Notes: generated by a model not told the origin, from the letters alone. A stretch of DNA of 64,000 nucleotides from Cohnella rhizoplanae (GCF_948329515.1 NZ_CAOJCN010000001.1:616776-680775); one strand, 5' to 3'; shown: positions 34,732 through 45,034, counted from the first letter of the stretch. Numbers and translations are program-made.

Positions 34732-37672
34732 TAATCAAGAGACGAACGACAACAAAGATAAGCTGCGGGTGTATGAATACGCCAAGCAGCTGAATATGAG
34801 CAGCAAAGAAGTCATCACGATCCTGAAGCGCGTGAACATGCCGGTCAACAACCATATGAGCGTGATGGAGAACGGCATGGTCGGCGCGGTTGAGAAGTTT
34901 TTCCGCGACGTGAAGGCGAACGCGGCGGCCAAAATGGCGCAAAATAAGCCGGCCGGCAATCGCCCGGCTGGCGAGCAGGGCGGCCAAAACCGCCAAAGCG
35001 GCGGACAGCAGCAGAGCCGCAGGTCGGAGGAGACGGCATCGGTCGCTTCGCGTCCGGCACAGCCGCCTCAGACGGCACCGTCCCCGGCTCCGGCTCCTGC
35101 TCCGGCAGCGCCTCAAGCGTCCGCGCCGGCCGCACCAGCTTCGGCGCCAGCGCAACCTAGCGCGCAAGGCAGCGGCTCGTCCGCGGCTGCTTCCGACCGT
35201 CCGCAAGGCAGCAGCCAAGGCGGCGGCTATCAAGGCAACCGTCCATCGGGCGGCCAGGGCGGCGGCTACCAAGGCAACCGTCCATCGGGCGGCCAAGGCG
35301 GCGGTTATCAAGGCAACCGTCCATCGGGCGGCCAAGGCGGCGGCGGCTATCAAGGCAACCGTCCGGCAGGCGGCCAAGGCGGCGGCGGCTATCAAGGCAA
35401 CCGTCCGGCAGGCAGCCAAGGCGGCGGCGGCTATCAAGGCAACCGTCCGGCAGGCAGCCAAGGCGGCGGCGGTTATCAAGGCAACCGTCCGGCAGGCGGC
35501 CAGGGCGGCGGCGGCTATCAAGGCAACCGTCCGGCAGGCGGCCAAGGCGGCGGCGGTTATCAAGGCAACCGTCCGGCAGGCGGCCAGGGCGGCGGCTATC
35601 AAGGCAACCGTCCGGCAGGCGGCGGCGGATTCGGCGGCGGTGCCAGCAGAGGTCCGGCACCGGCACCGGCTGCGGCGGCAGGACGGGGCGGCCAAGGCGG
35701 CGGCTTCGGCAGCCGTCCGGGCGGTCAGCGCAGCGACAACCGCGGCGGCGATAACCGCGGCGGAGATTTCAACCGGGGCGGCGCCGGCGGCGCCAAGCGC
35801 AAGGAAAACGACTTCGGCCGGCGGTTCGAGGAATCCGGACGCGGCGGCCCTCGTAAGGGCAAGGGCGGCAAAAACGCCAGAGGCCGCAGCAACATGCCGC
35901 CACGCGAGAAGATCGACAACACGCCTAAGAAAATTATTATCCGCGGCGAGATGACGGTCGGCGACATGGCGAAGCTGCTCCACAAGGACGCTTCCGAGGT
36001 CATCAAGAAGCTGTTTATGATGGGCGTCATGGCCACGATCAATCAAGATCTCGACATGGATACGATCCTGCTCATCGCCGGCGAATTCGGCGTTGAGACC
36101 GAGGTCAAGATCGCGGTCGAAGACACCAATTTCGAGACGATCGAAGAGAACGACGAAGAAGCGGATCTGATCAGCCGTCCGGCAGTCGTTACGATCATGG
36201 GTCACGTCGACCACGGCAAGACGACCCTGCTCGATGCGATCCGGGAGACCCAGGTCGCCAGCGGGGAAGCAGGCGGCATCACGCAGCACATCGGCGCTTA
36301 TCAGGTCGAAGTGCACGGTAAAAAAATCACGTTCCTGGATACTCCGGGCCACGAAGCGTTTACGACGATGCGTGCGCGCGGCGCCCAGGTTACCGATATT
36401 ACGATTCTGGTCGTGGCCGCCGACGACGGCGTCATGCCGCAGACGGTCGAAGCGATCAACCACGCCAAGGCGGCGAACGTGCCGATCATCGTCGCGGTCA
36501 ACAAGATCGACAAGCCGGGCGCGAATCCCGAGAAGGTGAAGCAAGAGCTCACCGAGTACGGTCTCGTACAGGAATCATGGGGCGGCGATACGATCTTCGT
36601 CGAGCTGTCCGCCAAGCAGCGCTTGAACCTCGAAGGCTTGCTCGAGATGATCCTGCTCGTATCGGAAGTCAACGACTACAAGGCTAATCCGGATAAGCGG
36701 GCTCGCGGTACGGTCATCGAAGCCGAGCTCGACAAGGGCAAGGGGCCGATCGCCCGGATCCTCGTCCAGAACGGTACGCTCAAGGTCGGCGACGCCTTCG
36801 TAGCGGGCGACTGCTTCGGCCGGATCCGCGCGATGACCAACGACCGCGGACGCCGCGTCAAGGAAGCGGGCCCGTCCACGCCGGTCGAGATCACCGGTCT
36901 GACCGAGGTGCCGCAAGCAGGGGATCCGTTCATGGTGTTCGAGGACGAGCGCAAGGCGCGCGAGATCGCCGACAAGCGTTCGATCAAGACGCGTCAGGAA
37001 TCGATGCGTTCCAACCAGAAGGTCACGCTCGAGGATCTGTTCAGCAAGATCAAGGAAGGCGAGATCAAGGATCTGAACGTCATCCTCAAGGCGGACGTAC
37101 AAGGCTCGCTCGAAGCGCTCAAGGGCTCGCTCGAGAAGATCGAGGTCGAAGGCGTGCGCGTTAAGACGATTCACAGCGGCGTCGGCGCGATTACCGAGTC
37201 CGACGTGTCCCTGGCGCTCGCATCTGCGGCTATCGTCATCGGCTTCAACGTCCGTCCTGAGCCGCGCGCGGCGCAGACTGCCGATCAGGAAAAGGTCGAC
37301 CTTCGCCTCCACCGCATCATCTACAAGGTGATCGAGGAGATCGAACAGGCGATGAAGGGTATGCTCGATCCGGTCTTCAAGGAAAAGGTCATCGGCCACG
37401 CCGAAGTCCGCGAGACGTTCAAGGTCAGCAAGGTCGGCACGATCGCGGGCTGCATGATCACGGACGGCAAGGTCGCCCGCAACGCCGAAGTCCGCCTCGT
37501 ACGCGCAGGCGTCGTCGTCTTCGAGGGGAAGATCGATTCCCTCAAGCGGTTTAAGGATGACGCCAAGGAAGTTTCGGAAGGCTATGAGTGCGGCATCACG
37601 CTCGACAAGTTCAACGACCTTCAGAACGGCGACGTTCTCGAAGCGTTCATCATGGAGTCCGTCGAGCGCTAA
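34724..37672 (+). CDS. infB: Translation initiation factor IF-2
   Basis: 982 residues from TTG at 34724, 6 bases after gaggtgg. N-terminal IF2N helix ([15 protein letters not shown]), an Ala/Pro stretch, a Gly-rich region of ten YQGNRP repeats (35219-35624), a basic Arg/Gly zone, a second IF2N-like segment, then the GTPase with GHVDHGKTT (from residue 493), DTPGHE and NKIDKPG, and domains II-IV. IF-2 brings initiator tRNA to the ribosome. The length above the B. subtilis form (716) is mostly the Gly-rich N-terminus. Confidence 0.96.
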   Translation: MSNNQETNDNKDKLRVYEYAKQLNMSSKEVITILKRVNMPVNNHMSVMENGMVGAVEKFFRDVKANAAAKMAQNKPAGNRPAGEQGGQNRQSGGQQQSRRSEETASVASRPAQPPQTAPSPAPAPAPAAPQASAPAAPASAPAQPSAQGSGSSAAASDRPQGSSQGGGYQGNRPSGGQGGGYQGNRPSGGQGGGYQGNRPSGGQGGGGYQGNRPAGGQGGGGYQGNRPAGSQGGGGYQGNRPAGSQGGGGYQGNRPAGGQGGGGYQGNRPAGGQGGGGYQGNRPAGGQGGGYQGNRPAGGGGFGGGASRGPAPAPAAAAGRGGQGGGFGSRPGGQRSDNRGGDNRGGDFNRGGAGGAKRKENDFGRRFEESGRGGPRKGKGGKNARGRSNMPPREKIDNTPKKIIIRGEMTVGDMAKLLHKDASEVIKKLFMMGVMATINQDLDMDTILLIAGEFGVETEVKIAVEDTNFETIEENDEEADLISRPAVVTIMGHVDHGKTTLLDAIRETQVASGEAGGITQHIGAYQVEVHGKKITFLDTPGHEAFTTMRARGAQVTDITILVVAADDGVMPQTVEAINHAKAANVPIIVAVNKIDKPGANPEKVKQELTEYGLVQESWGGDTIFVELSAKQRLNLEGLLEMILLVSEVNDYKANPDKRARGTVIEAELDKGKGPIARILVQNGTLKVGDAFVAGDCFGRIRAMTNDRGRRVKEAGPSTPVEITGLTEVPQAGDPFMVFEDERKAREIADKRSIKTRQESMRSNQKVTLEDLFSKIKEGEIKDLNVILKADVQGSLEALKGSLEKIEVEGVRVKTIHSGVGAITESDVSLALASAAIVIGFNVRPEPRAAQTADQEKVDLRLHRIIYKVIEEIEQAMKGMLDPVFKEKVIGHAEVRETFKVSKVGTIAGCMITDGKVARNAEVRLVRAGVVVFEGKIDSLKRFKDDAKEVSEGYECGITLDKFNDLQNGDVLEAFIMESVER
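35219..35624 (+). repeat. Ten in-frame 39-42-base repeats in infB
   Basis: Tandem units encode GGG(G)YQGNRP(S/A)GGQ. The first three carry Ser after NRP, the later ones Ala; some have an extra Gly, and two read AGSQ. Nearly identical codons across units show recent expansion by slippage or unequal exchange. Such runs are prone to length change and to assembly errors. Confidence 0.92.
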
Positions 37673-37705
37673 TCCGCGCATGAAGCAGGGAAGAGGGGAT
37701 GGACA

Positions 37706-38062
37706 GTGGCTAAATTCCGCGTCGGCCGTGTCGGCGAACAGATCAAAAAGGAGATCAGCTCGCTGATCCAGACCGAATTAAAGGACCCGCGCATCGGCTT
37801 CATCACGGTGACCGGCGTCGACGTGACGGGGGATCTGTCGCAGGCTCGCGTTTACCTCAGCATTCTCGGCAGCGACGAGCAGAAGGAAGCGACGCTGCAC
37901 GCGCTTGCCAGGGCGAAGGGCTTTCTTCGCTCGGAGCTAGGCAACCGGATGCGACTTCGCCATACGCCGGAGATTGAATTCCGGTTCGACAGCTCGATCG
38001 AGTACGGCAGCCACATCGAAGCGCTGCTGGCGGACATCAACAAAGGGACGCAGCCCTCATGA
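37706..38062 (+). CDS. rbfA: 30S ribosome-binding factor RbfA
   Basis: 118 residues, GTG start. KH-like fold: [40 protein letters not shown] and [18 protein letters not shown] are typical. It matures 16S rRNA in the 30S subunit. It ends 4 bases into nrnA (ATGA overlap). Confidence 0.96.
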   Translation: MAKFRVGRVGEQIKKEISSLIQTELKDPRIGFITVTGVDVTGDLSQARVYLSILGSDEQKEATLHALARAKGFLRSELGNRMRLRHTPEIEFRFDSSIEYGSHIEALLADINKGTQPS

Positions 38063-39063
38063 CCGGCTGGGAGACGCAGCTTGATGCCGCGGTCGCTTTT
38101 ATCAAGGAGCGGGACGACTTTCTGGTCGTCTCGCACGTTCAGCCGGACGGCGACGCCATCAGCTCTACGGTGGCGGTCGCCTGGCTGCTGGGCAAGCTGG
38201 GCAAGAGCTACGCGCTCTACAATGAGGGGCCGATCCCCGAACGTCTCTTTTATCTAAAAAACGCAGACAGCATCACGACGAACGCGTCCGGCATCGCCGG
38301 ACGCGCCTATCGTCATGTCATCGCGGTCGATTGCGCGGATTTCAGCCGCGTCGGCAACGCGCAGGAACGGTTCGAAGACGGCTACGAGCTGCTGAATATC
38401 GATCATCATCCGACCAACAACGGATTCGGCCTCGTTAATCTGCTTCGGTCCGATGCAGCCGCGACGGCCGAGATTTTATACGAACTCATCGAACGCGCGG
38501 GCGTGCCGCTCGACATAGACGCCGCGACGGCCATCTATACGGGCATGCTGACCGATACCGGAGGCTTCCGATATAGCAATACGAGTCCCAAGGTGCTAGC
38601 CATCGCGTCGAGACTGATCGACCTGGGCGTGGACGGTCCAATGTTGGCCGAGCATTTGCTGGAGCGGATGACGCTGCAGCAGATGCTCGTCCTACAGCGG
38701 GCGCTGTCCCGGCTGACGTTCAGCGAGGACAAGCGGGTCGCTTGGCTCTGGGTTACGCCGGAGGACATGACGGAGACCGGCGCCAGAAACGAGGACCTCG
38801 AAGGCATCGTGAATTTCCCTCGCAACGTGGAAGGCGTGGAAGTCGGTATTTTGTTCAAGCAAAACGGAGAAGCATCGGTCAAAGTCAGCTTGCGATCGGC
38901 CGGCAAGGTCGACGTCGCGGCGGTCTCCCAGCATTTCGGCGGCGGCGGTCACACCCGCGCGGCCGGCTGCCGGGTACTCGCGACACTGGGCGAGACGATC
39001 GCGCAAGTGACCGATGCCGTCGGAAAGGCGCTCTCAGAACATGACGCAAGCCAAAACGCATAA
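38059..39063 (+). CDS. nrnA: Bifunctional oligoribonuclease and pAp phosphatase NrnA
   Basis: 334 residues. DHH phosphoesterase: [31 protein letters not shown], then DHHA1 with [13 protein letters not shown]. It degrades short RNA oligomers and 3'-phosphoadenosine 5'-phosphate in bacteria without Orn. Start overlaps rbfA (ATGA), end overlaps truB by about 23 bases. Confidence 0.94.
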   Translation: MTGWETQLDAAVAFIKERDDFLVVSHVQPDGDAISSTVAVAWLLGKLGKSYALYNEGPIPERLFYLKNADSITTNASGIAGRAYRHVIAVDCADFSRVGNAQERFEDGYELLNIDHHPTNNGFGLVNLLRSDAAATAEILYELIERAGVPLDIDAATAIYTGMLTDTGGFRYSNTSPKVLAIASRLIDLGVDGPMLAEHLLERMTLQQMLVLQRALSRLTFSEDKRVAWLWVTPEDMTETGARNEDLEGIVNFPRNVEGVEVGILFKQNGEASVKVSLRSAGKVDVAAVSQHFGGGGHTRAAGCRVLATLGETIAQVTDAVGKALSEHDASQNA

Positions 39064-39973
39064 TTACGAAGGCGTGCTCGCGGTCTGGAAGCCGGCGGGA
39101 TGGACATCGCACGACGTGGTGGCGAAGGCCCGGCGCATCCTCGGGGTGAAGCGAATCGGCCATACGGGCACGCTGGATCCGGCGGTGACAGGCGTGCTGC
39201 CGATCTGCGTGGGCAGGGCGACGCGGCTGGTAGAGTATCTGCAGGAACTGCCCAAGACATACGAGGCGACGATCCGGCTCGGCATCGCGACCGATACCGA
39301 GGATCTCACCGGCGAGGTCGTCGAGAGCCGCGATGCCAGCCATCTCGACGAGGCCGCGATACGCGAAGCGATCCTTTCGTTCGAGGGAGACATCATGCAA
39401 GTGCCGCCTATGGTTTCAGCCGTAAAAATCGACGGCAAGCGGCTCTATGAGCTTGCCAGAGAAGGCGTGACCGTCGAACGGCCGGCCCGACCGGTGACGA
39501 TACACGAGATTCGGGTCGCCGAGATCAAATCGGGCATCCCGCAGCCCGAGGCTTCTTTTTCCGTCCGTTGTTCCAAGGGCACCTATATCCGCACGCTGTG
39601 CGTGGACATCGGCCGCAAGCTGGGCGTGCCGGCAGCGATGGCCGTCCTGCAGCGGACGGAGAGCGCGGGGCTCGTGCCGGACGACAGCCTGACGCTGGAC
39701 GAGATCGCCCGGCTGCGCGAGAGTGGTGAGCTCGGAGACCGATTCATTCAGGCGGACGGCCTCGTGCCGTTCCCGCGCACGACGGGAGGCCCGGCCGCCG
39801 CAGCCAACGCGCGGCAGGGGAAGGCAATTCCCTTCGACGAGGTCGATCCGGCGCCGGACGGAGACGGGTTGTGGCGGCTTTATCGCGAAGACGGCGTTTT
39901 TCTCGGATTGTTCGAAGCGGACATGCCGGGGCGACGCCTCAGGGCTGTCAAAGTATTTCATCCGGAGGAGTAG
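39041..39973 (+). CDS. truB: tRNA pseudouridine-55 synthase TruB
   Basis: 310 residues from the ATG at 39041; this start is the first with the family N-terminus (GVLAVWKPAGWTSHDVV), and the frame from 39014 adds unconserved residues within nrnA. Catalytic Asp46 in GHTGTLDPAVTGVLPI. KGTYIRTLCVDIG and the C-terminal PUA-like end are present. It makes pseudouridine 55 in tRNA T-loops. Confidence 0.95.
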   Translation: MTQAKTHNYEGVLAVWKPAGWTSHDVVAKARRILGVKRIGHTGTLDPAVTGVLPICVGRATRLVEYLQELPKTYEATIRLGIATDTEDLTGEVVESRDASHLDEAAIREAILSFEGDIMQVPPMVSAVKIDGKRLYELAREGVTVERPARPVTIHEIRVAEIKSGIPQPEASFSVRCSKGTYIRTLCVDIGRKLGVPAAMAVLQRTESAGLVPDDSLTLDEIARLRESGELGDRFIQADGLVPFPRTTGGPAAAANARQGKAIPFDEVDPAPDGDGLWRLYREDGVFLGLFEADMPGRRLRAVKVFHPEE

Positions 39974-40030
39974 CCGCGTGCCGGCTCTGCGCCGGCACGG
40001 CGCCATTCCCAAGATGCAGGAGGACAGCAG

Positions 40031-41005
40031 GTGGAACGTTACGATTTGACACATTCGATGTTGCAGCAGGACGGCGAGCTCCCGACCGGCGCTTGCCGGG
40101 ACCGCGTCGCCATGGCGATCGGCTTTTTCGACGGCGTCCATCGCGGACATGCCGAGGTCATCAGGCAGGCGGTGGCGGCGGCGCGAGAGCTTGGATACGC
40201 GCCGGCCGTACTGACCTTCAGTCCCCATCCGCGCAGCGTACTGGGGAAGGACGGTTTTCACACCGTCCTGACGCCGCTCGAGGACAAGCTGACGCTGTTC
40301 GCCGAGCTTGGCGTCGAACTGGCCTACGTCGTGGCGTTCGATTCGGGTTTTGCGGAGGTTACGGCGGATCGCTTCGTCCGGCGCCTGCTGCTGCCGCTCG
40401 GCGTCCGAACCGCGGTCGTCGGCTTCGACTTCCGGTTCGGCCATCGCGGGCAGGGGGACGCGGACGCGCTGCGCAGCTTAAGCGAGGACGCGATCTCGGT
40501 CCGCGTCGTAGAGCCGGTCTTCGAGGGCGACGTCAAGATCAGCAGCACCCGGATACGCGAGCGTCTCGCCGAGGGCGACACCGAGGCGGCCGCTATGCTG
40601 CTCGGACGGCCCTATGCCATATCGGGCGAGATCGTCCATGGGGACGCGCGGGGCCGGCAGCTCGGTTTTCCTACGGCGAACATGATGCCGTCGGTGCCGT
40701 ACGTCATTCCCCGTCACGGCGTATATGCCGTGACCGTGACCGGCGCGGCGGGACAGTCCTGTCCGCTCGGGGGCGTCATCAACGTCGGCGTCCGTCCGAC
40801 GTTCGACGCGCCGGGCGGCGCATCCAGGCTAGAGACGAACTTGTTTGACTTCGAGGGAGATCTCTACGGACAAACGCTGACCGTGCGGTTCCACCGCTTT
40901 TTGCGTCCCGAGACGAAGTTCGATTCCTTCGACGCGCTTAAGTCTCAGATCGCCAAGGATGCGGACCAAGCCCGTTCGGAGCTGTCCGCGCTCGGTTTGT
41001 TCTAA
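40031..41005 (+). CDS. ribF: Bifunctional riboflavin kinase/FAD synthetase RibF
   Basis: 324 residues, GTG start behind aggagg. N-terminal FAD synthetase nucleotidyltransferase with GFFDGVHRGHAE (HxGH type) and ISSTRIRE; C-terminal riboflavin kinase domain (GRQLGFPTANMMP, GVINVGVRPTF). It makes FMN and FAD from riboflavin. It follows truB with a 57-base gap, the usual order. Confidence 0.95.
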   Translation: MERYDLTHSMLQQDGELPTGACRDRVAMAIGFFDGVHRGHAEVIRQAVAAARELGYAPAVLTFSPHPRSVLGKDGFHTVLTPLEDKLTLFAELGVELAYVVAFDSGFAEVTADRFVRRLLLPLGVRTAVVGFDFRFGHRGQGDADALRSLSEDAISVRVVEPVFEGDVKISSTRIRERLAEGDTEAAAMLLGRPYAISGEIVHGDARGRQLGFPTANMMPSVPYVIPRHGVYAVTVTGAAGQSCPLGGVINVGVRPTFDAPGGASRLETNLFDFEGDLYGQTLTVRFHRFLRPETKFDSFDALKSQIAKDADQARSELSALGLF

Positions 41006-41026
41006 CGGCCGGGCTGCACTCGTTAG

Positions 41027-41056
41027 TTGCTATGATCATAGGCACTGTGCTATACT
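41027..41056 (+). promoter_or_regulatory. SigA-type promoter of rpsO
   Basis: TTGCTA (41027-41032), 18-base spacer, TATACT (41051-41056). Start of transcription is expected near 41063, exactly at the base of the hairpin at 41064-41084. Confidence 0.6.
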
Positions 41057-41063
41057 ATTGAAC

Positions 41064-41084
41064 GTTGTCGGTCATGCCGACAAC
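41064..41084 (+). promoter_or_regulatory. Hairpin at the 5' end of the rpsO transcript
   Basis: Perfect 8-base stem gttgtcgg/ccgacaac with a 5-base loop, placed where the mRNA should begin. S15 of related bacteria represses itself by binding a leader structure; this hairpin could be part of that, or protect the 5' end from RNase J. Confidence 0.5.
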
Positions 41085-41170
41085 ACAAGAACCTTGGCTT
41101 GGCCGGACGCACTCACCGGCGACAGCTCGGCCACAGGCGATTAGACAAATCGAATTTGGAGGTGATTGGG

Positions 41171-41440
41171 ATGGCATTGACGCAAGAGCGCAAGCAGGAA
41201 TTGATCGAGCTGCACAAGACGCATGCTTCGGACACCGGCTCCCCGGAGGTCCAGATCGCGATCCTGACGGAGAACATCAACAATCTGACGACGCACTTCA
41301 GGTCCCACAAGAAAGACCACCACTCGCGCCGCGGCCTGCTCAAGATGGTCGGCCAACGTCGCAAGCTGCTGGCATACCTGAAGAACAAGGACGTCAAGCG
41401 TTACAGCTCGCTGATCGAGAAGCTCGGTCTGCGCCGTTAA
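41171..41440 (+). CDS. rpsO: 30S ribosomal protein S15
   Basis: 89 residues from the ATG behind ggaggtgattggg; the longer frame upstream is not S15-like. Conserved [22 protein letters not shown] and [23 protein letters not shown]15 binds 16S rRNA early. It precedes pnp as in most bacteria. Confidence 0.97.
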   Translation: MALTQERKQELIELHKTHASDTGSPEVQIAILTENINNLTTHFRSHKKDHHSRRGLLKMVGQRRKLLAYLKNKDVKRYSSLIEKLGLRR

Positions 41441-41454
41441 TTCGCACGCGACTC

Positions 41455-41506
41455 AAGCAACCTGCTTAGCCAATCGGGTTTCCCCGGGGCGGCGGGTTGC
41501 TTTTTT
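41455..41506 (+). terminator. Intrinsic terminator after rpsO
   Basis: Arms aagcaacctgct and ggcgggttgctt enclose an inner C/G-rich loop and are followed by six T residues. It separates rpsO from pnp, so pnp needs read-through or its own promoter; TTGACA is present at 41523-41528 but I see no matching -10. Confidence 0.82.
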
Positions 41507-41564
41507 CAAGCTTACGACCTGCTTGACATGCCTAAGGATGCGTCCGGCAGGAAATAATAGAGAG

Positions 41565-41594
41565 TATGTCGAATTTACATATGTCTAATTTAGA
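41565..41594 (+). repeat. 15-base direct repeat in the pnp leader
   Basis: TATGTC-G-AATTTA-CA (41565-41579) is followed directly by TATGTC-T-AATTTA-GA (41580-41594), two mismatches in 15. The second copy runs into the ribosome binding site gaggaggg of pnp. It could be a binding site for a regulator or for PNPase itself. Confidence 0.6.
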
Positions 41595-41606
41595 GGAGGG
41601 ATTGCA

Positions 41607-43712
41607 CTGGTACACCAAGTAGAGATGTCGCTCGGCGGGCGCCCGTTCTCCCTGGAGACGGGACGGCTGGCCAAGCAGGCGAACGGCGCCGTTGTCGTCC
41701 GCTACGGAGATACGGTCGTTCTGTCTACGGTCACGGCGTCGTCCGGACCCAAGGATCTGGATTTTTTCCCGCTTACCGTTAATTATGAAGAAAAATTGTA
41801 CGCCGTCGGCAAAATTCCCGGAGGCTTCATCAAGCGCGAGGGCCGTCCCAGCGAGAAAGCCATCCTGGCTTCGCGACTGACCGACCGGCCGATCCGCCCG
41901 CTGTTCCCCGAAGGCTTCCGCAACGACATTCAGATCGTCAGCCTCGTCATGAGCGTCGACCAGGATTGCCCGCCCGAGATCGCGGCGATGATCGGTACGT
42001 CCGCCGCGCTCGCCATCTCGAACGTGCCGTTCGACGGCCCGATCGGCGGCGTCATCGTCGGCCGCGTCGACGGCAAGTTTATCATTAACCCGACCGTCGC
42101 CGAGGAAGAGAAGAGCGACATGCACGTCGTCGTAGCAGGCACGCGCGACGCGATCATGATGGTCGAAGCCGAAGCCGACGAAGTGCCGGAAGCGGACGTG
42201 CTCGAAGCGATCATGTTCGGACACGACGAGATCAAGAAAATCGTGGACACCATCGATCAGCTCGTAGCCGCAGCAGGCCAGCCGAAGATGGAAGTCAAGC
42301 TGCATGCCGTCGACGCTTCCGTAGAGAGCGACGTCAACGCCTATGCCCAAGCGAGACTCGTCGAGGCCGTTCGTATCGAGGAGAAGCATGCCCGCCAGGA
42401 AGCGATCGACGCGGTCAATGCCGAGACGGTCGAGCATTTCTCTGCGGTCTATGCGGACGAGCCGGGCAAGCTCGGCGACGTCAAAGAAGTGCTGTACGAT
42501 ATCGTCAAAAACGAAGTGCGTCGCCTGATCACGCACGACAAGATCCGTCCAGACGGCCGCAAGCCTGAAGAGATCCGTCCGATCTCCGGCGACGTATCGC
42601 TGCTGCCGCGCACGCACGGATCCGGCCTGTTCACCCGTGGTCAGACCCAAGCGCTCAGCATCTGTACGCTCGGTCCGCTCGGCGAAGTCCAGATTCTCGA
42701 CGGCATCGGCCTCGAAGAATCCAAGCGCTTCATGCATCACTACAACTTTCCGCCGTTTTCCGTCGGCGAAGCCCGTCCGCTCCGCGCGCCAGGCCGCCGG
42801 GAGATCGGTCACGGCGCCCTCGGCGAGCGCGCGCTGCTTAAGGTGATCCCGTCCGAAGCCGAGTTCCCGTACACGATTCGTCTCGTATCCGAGGTGCTCG
42901 AGTCCAACGGCTCGACATCCCAGGCGAGCATCTGCGCCAGCACGCTGGCGATGATGGATGCGGGCGTGCCGATCAAGGCGCCTGTCGCAGGCGTGGCGAT
43001 GGGCCTCATCAAGGACGGGGACCAATTCACGATTCTGACGGACATCCAAGGGATGGAAGACCATCTCGGCGATATGGACTTCAAGGTGGCGGGGACGGCC
43101 AAGGGCGTCACGGCGATCCAGATGGACATCAAGATCGACGGCATCGACCGTTCGATCCTGACCCAGTCGCTCGAGCAAGCCAAGGAAGGCCGCATGCACA
43201 TCCTCGGCAAGATGATGGAAGTCATGGCCGAGCCGCGCAAGGAACTGAGCAGATACGCGCCGAAGATCATCACGATGCACATCAATCCGGACAAGATCCG
43301 CGACGTCATCGGCTCCGGCGGCAAGATCATCAACAAGATTATCGAAGAGACGGGCGTCAAGATCGACATCGAGCAGGACGGTACCGTATATATCGCGTCT
43401 TCGGATGCCGCAGCCAACGACAAGGCGCGTGGCATTATCGAAGGCATCGTACGGGAAGTCCTCGTCGGCGAGACCTACCTTGGGACGGTCAAGCGCATCG
43501 AGAAGTTCGGCGCGTTCGTCGAGATTCTCCCGGGCAAGGACGGCTTGGTGCACATTTCCCAGCTGTCGACCGAGCGCGTAGCCAAGGTCGAGGACGCCGT
43601 CGCGATCGGCGACAAGATCATGGTCAAGGTCACCGAGATCGACAATATGGGTCGCGTTAATCTGTCCCGCAAGGTGCTGCTTACCACCGAGCAGGTACAG
43701 AGCGGCCAATAA
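41607..43712 (+). CDS. pnp: Polynucleotide phosphorylase, apparent CTG start
   Basis: 701 residues from CTG at 41607, 6 bases after gaggaggg (41593-41600). No ATG/GTG/TTG in frame is better placed: ATG 41625 is 24 bases from that site and would cut the first beta strand ([20 protein letters not shown]). Two RNase PH domains ([17 protein letters not shown] and [16 protein letters not shown]), a KH domain ([18 protein letters not shown]) and S1 domain ([15 protein letters not shown]). It degrades RNA 3'-5' with phosphate. Confidence 0.95.
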   Translation: MVHQVEMSLGGRPFSLETGRLAKQANGAVVVRYGDTVVLSTVTASSGPKDLDFFPLTVNYEEKLYAVGKIPGGFIKREGRPSEKAILASRLTDRPIRPLFPEGFRNDIQIVSLVMSVDQDCPPEIAAMIGTSAALAISNVPFDGPIGGVIVGRVDGKFIINPTVAEEEKSDMHVVVAGTRDAIMMVEAEADEVPEADVLEAIMFGHDEIKKIVDTIDQLVAAAGQPKMEVKLHAVDASVESDVNAYAQARLVEAVRIEEKHARQEAIDAVNAETVEHFSAVYADEPGKLGDVKEVLYDIVKNEVRRLITHDKIRPDGRKPEEIRPISGDVSLLPRTHGSGLFTRGQTQALSICTLGPLGEVQILDGIGLEESKRFMHHYNFPPFSVGEARPLRAPGRREIGHGALGERALLKVIPSEAEFPYTIRLVSEVLESNGSTSQASICASTLAMMDAGVPIKAPVAGVAMGLIKDGDQFTILTDIQGMEDHLGDMDFKVAGTAKGVTAIQMDIKIDGIDRSILTQSLEQAKEGRMHILGKMMEVMAEPRKELSRYAPKIITMHINPDKIRDVIGSGGKIINKIIEETGVKIDIEQDGTVYIASSDAAANDKARGIIEGIVREVLVGETYLGTVKRIEKFGAFVEILPGKDGLVHISQLSTERVAKVEDAVAIGDKIMVKVTEIDNMGRVNLSRKVLLTTEQVQSGQ

Positions 43713-43743
43713 CCTCTTGGACGTTCAACCTCATATTACAAGC

Positions 43744-43777
43744 AAAAGAGACCGGTTTTCCCAGTCTCTTTTTTTAT
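43744..43777 (+). terminator. Intrinsic terminator after pnp
   Basis: Arms aaaagagac and gtctctttt around a short loop, followed by seven T residues. Confidence 0.85.
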
Positions 43778-43903
43778 TTGACCGGATTTTAATCGATGGC
43801 CCGTCCGATTCTTTGCCGGCGTTCATATAAATCGACGTCTTGGCATACGATGAAGACAAGCACTTTTGGCGCTTGGGCGCCCGGACGGGAGCTGGGATTC
43901 AGC

Positions 43904-44965
43904 ATGATCAAATCGCGTTGGCCGCCTGCGGCCATGCTGGCCGTACTCGCACTGCTGCTTGCGGCGGGCAGATACGGACCGCTGCACGCCTATGTAGAGA
44001 CTGCCAAGACCATACATTCAGGCGCTGCGGCATATGCGGATTCAGGCTACGCGGACGATCAGAATGGGAGCGCTGGCGGCGCCGATAACGCCGATAAGGA
44101 AGATGAACTGAGGTCATGGCTCGCGGCAGAGGCGATAAAACGCGCGCAACCGCCGATCGACGCGGTAGTCGATCGCGTATGGAAGGCGATTCCCGGCTAC
44201 AACGGCCGATCCGTAGATGTAAATGCAACTTATGAGCTGGCCCGGAAGGCCGGAATTTCCGCCGAGTCCGCTGCGGCAGCGCCAGCTGCGGTTCCCTGGG
44301 TATACCGCGAGGTGGCGCCCAAGATCGGGCTTCGCGACCTGCCGCCATCCCCGGTCTATCGAGGCAATCCGAACAAACCGGCCGTAGGGCTGATGATTAA
44401 CGTGGCGTGGGGCAACGAGTACCTGGCTTCTATTTTAAATACGCTTGATGCGCAGAAGGTCAAGGCAACGTTTTTCCTCGACGGCAGCTGGCTTAGCAAA
44501 AACAAGGACGCTGCGCTCGAGATCAAGAGGCGCGGCCATGAACTGTCCAATCACGCCTATTCTCACAAAAATATGAGCACGATCAGCGACGCCAAGCAGC
44601 TTGAAGAGATATCCAAGACGGAGGCATTGCTGAAGGACGTTCTCGGCGCGGATAACCGGCTGTTCGCCCCGCCATCGGGCGACTACGACGCGAGGACCGT
44701 CCGCATCGCGGCGGGGCTCGGCCTGAGGACGGTCATGTGGACGCTGGACACGGTCGACTGGCAGCGACCGCCTGCTTCATCGGTCGTAAAAAAAATCTCC
44801 GCCCATGTCGGTCCGGGCACGCTGATCCTGATGCATCCGACGTCGACGACCGAGCAGGCGCTGGCCGGCATCGTACGGGCGGCAAGAGCCAAGGGGCTCG
44901 TGCCGGGCACCGTGTCCGAGGTTCTCTCGGAGCGAAGATTGGAGCAGCCCCGCGAGGGTAAATAA
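43904..44965 (+). CDS. ylxY: YlxY-like polysaccharide deacetylase-family protein
   Basis: 353 residues from ATG 43904, which gives a clean signal/anchor (IKSRWPPAAMLAVLALLLAAG). ATGs at 43850 and 43796 would add unrelated residues. Family landmarks: VWKAIPGYNGRSVDV, LPPSPVYRGNPNKPAVGL and INVAWGNEYL, then NodB-like NHAYSH, FAPPSGDYD, MWTLDTVDW and LILMHP. At the first NodB motif the usual TFDD pair is N166-V167, so metal-binding Asp is missing. Extracellular; probably non-canonical or inactive. Between pnp and mlpA, as YlxY in B. subtilis. Confidence 0.88.
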   Translation: MIKSRWPPAAMLAVLALLLAAGRYGPLHAYVETAKTIHSGAAAYADSGYADDQNGSAGGADNADKEDELRSWLAAEAIKRAQPPIDAVVDRVWKAIPGYNGRSVDVNATYELARKAGISAESAAAAPAAVPWVYREVAPKIGLRDLPPSPVYRGNPNKPAVGLMINVAWGNEYLASILNTLDAQKVKATFFLDGSWLSKNKDAALEIKRRGHELSNHAYSHKNMSTISDAKQLEEISKTEALLKDVLGADNRLFAPPSGDYDARTVRIAAGLGLRTVMWTLDTVDWQRPPASSVVKKISAHVGPGTLILMHPTSTTEQALAGIVRAARAKGLVPGTVSEVLSERRLEQPREGK

Positions 44966-45005
44966 AACCGCGGGCGCCCATAAGCCGGGATCGCCTGCGT
45001 CTCGG

Positions 45006-45034
45006 TTGTGAGGTATGTCGATTTTTGATATCAT
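45006..45034 (+). promoter_or_regulatory. SigA-type promoter upstream of the M16 peptidase
   Basis: TTGTGA (45006-45011), 17-base spacer, TATCAT (45029-45034). The start lies about 30 bases on. Confidence 0.5.

Noticed and set aside
35219..35624. Repeat array as CRISPR
   Set aside because: The units are directly abutting, in frame with infB and without unique spacers; it is a coding tandem repeat.
34658..36544. 628-codon minus-strand frame over infB, with Ala-Ala-Leu repeats
   Set aside because: The repeats are the complement of the Gly-rich infB repeats; there is no start signal and no support for a protein.
41523..41528. Consensus -35 TTGACA before pnp
   Set aside because: No acceptable -10 lies 15-19 bases downstream, so I do not call a promoter, though pnp may have one that I cannot see.
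41532..43709. 725-codon open frame on the minus strand across pnp
   Set aside because: Same cause: antisense to a strongly conserved gene with biased third positions. The translation is low-information and Asp/Arg/His-rich.
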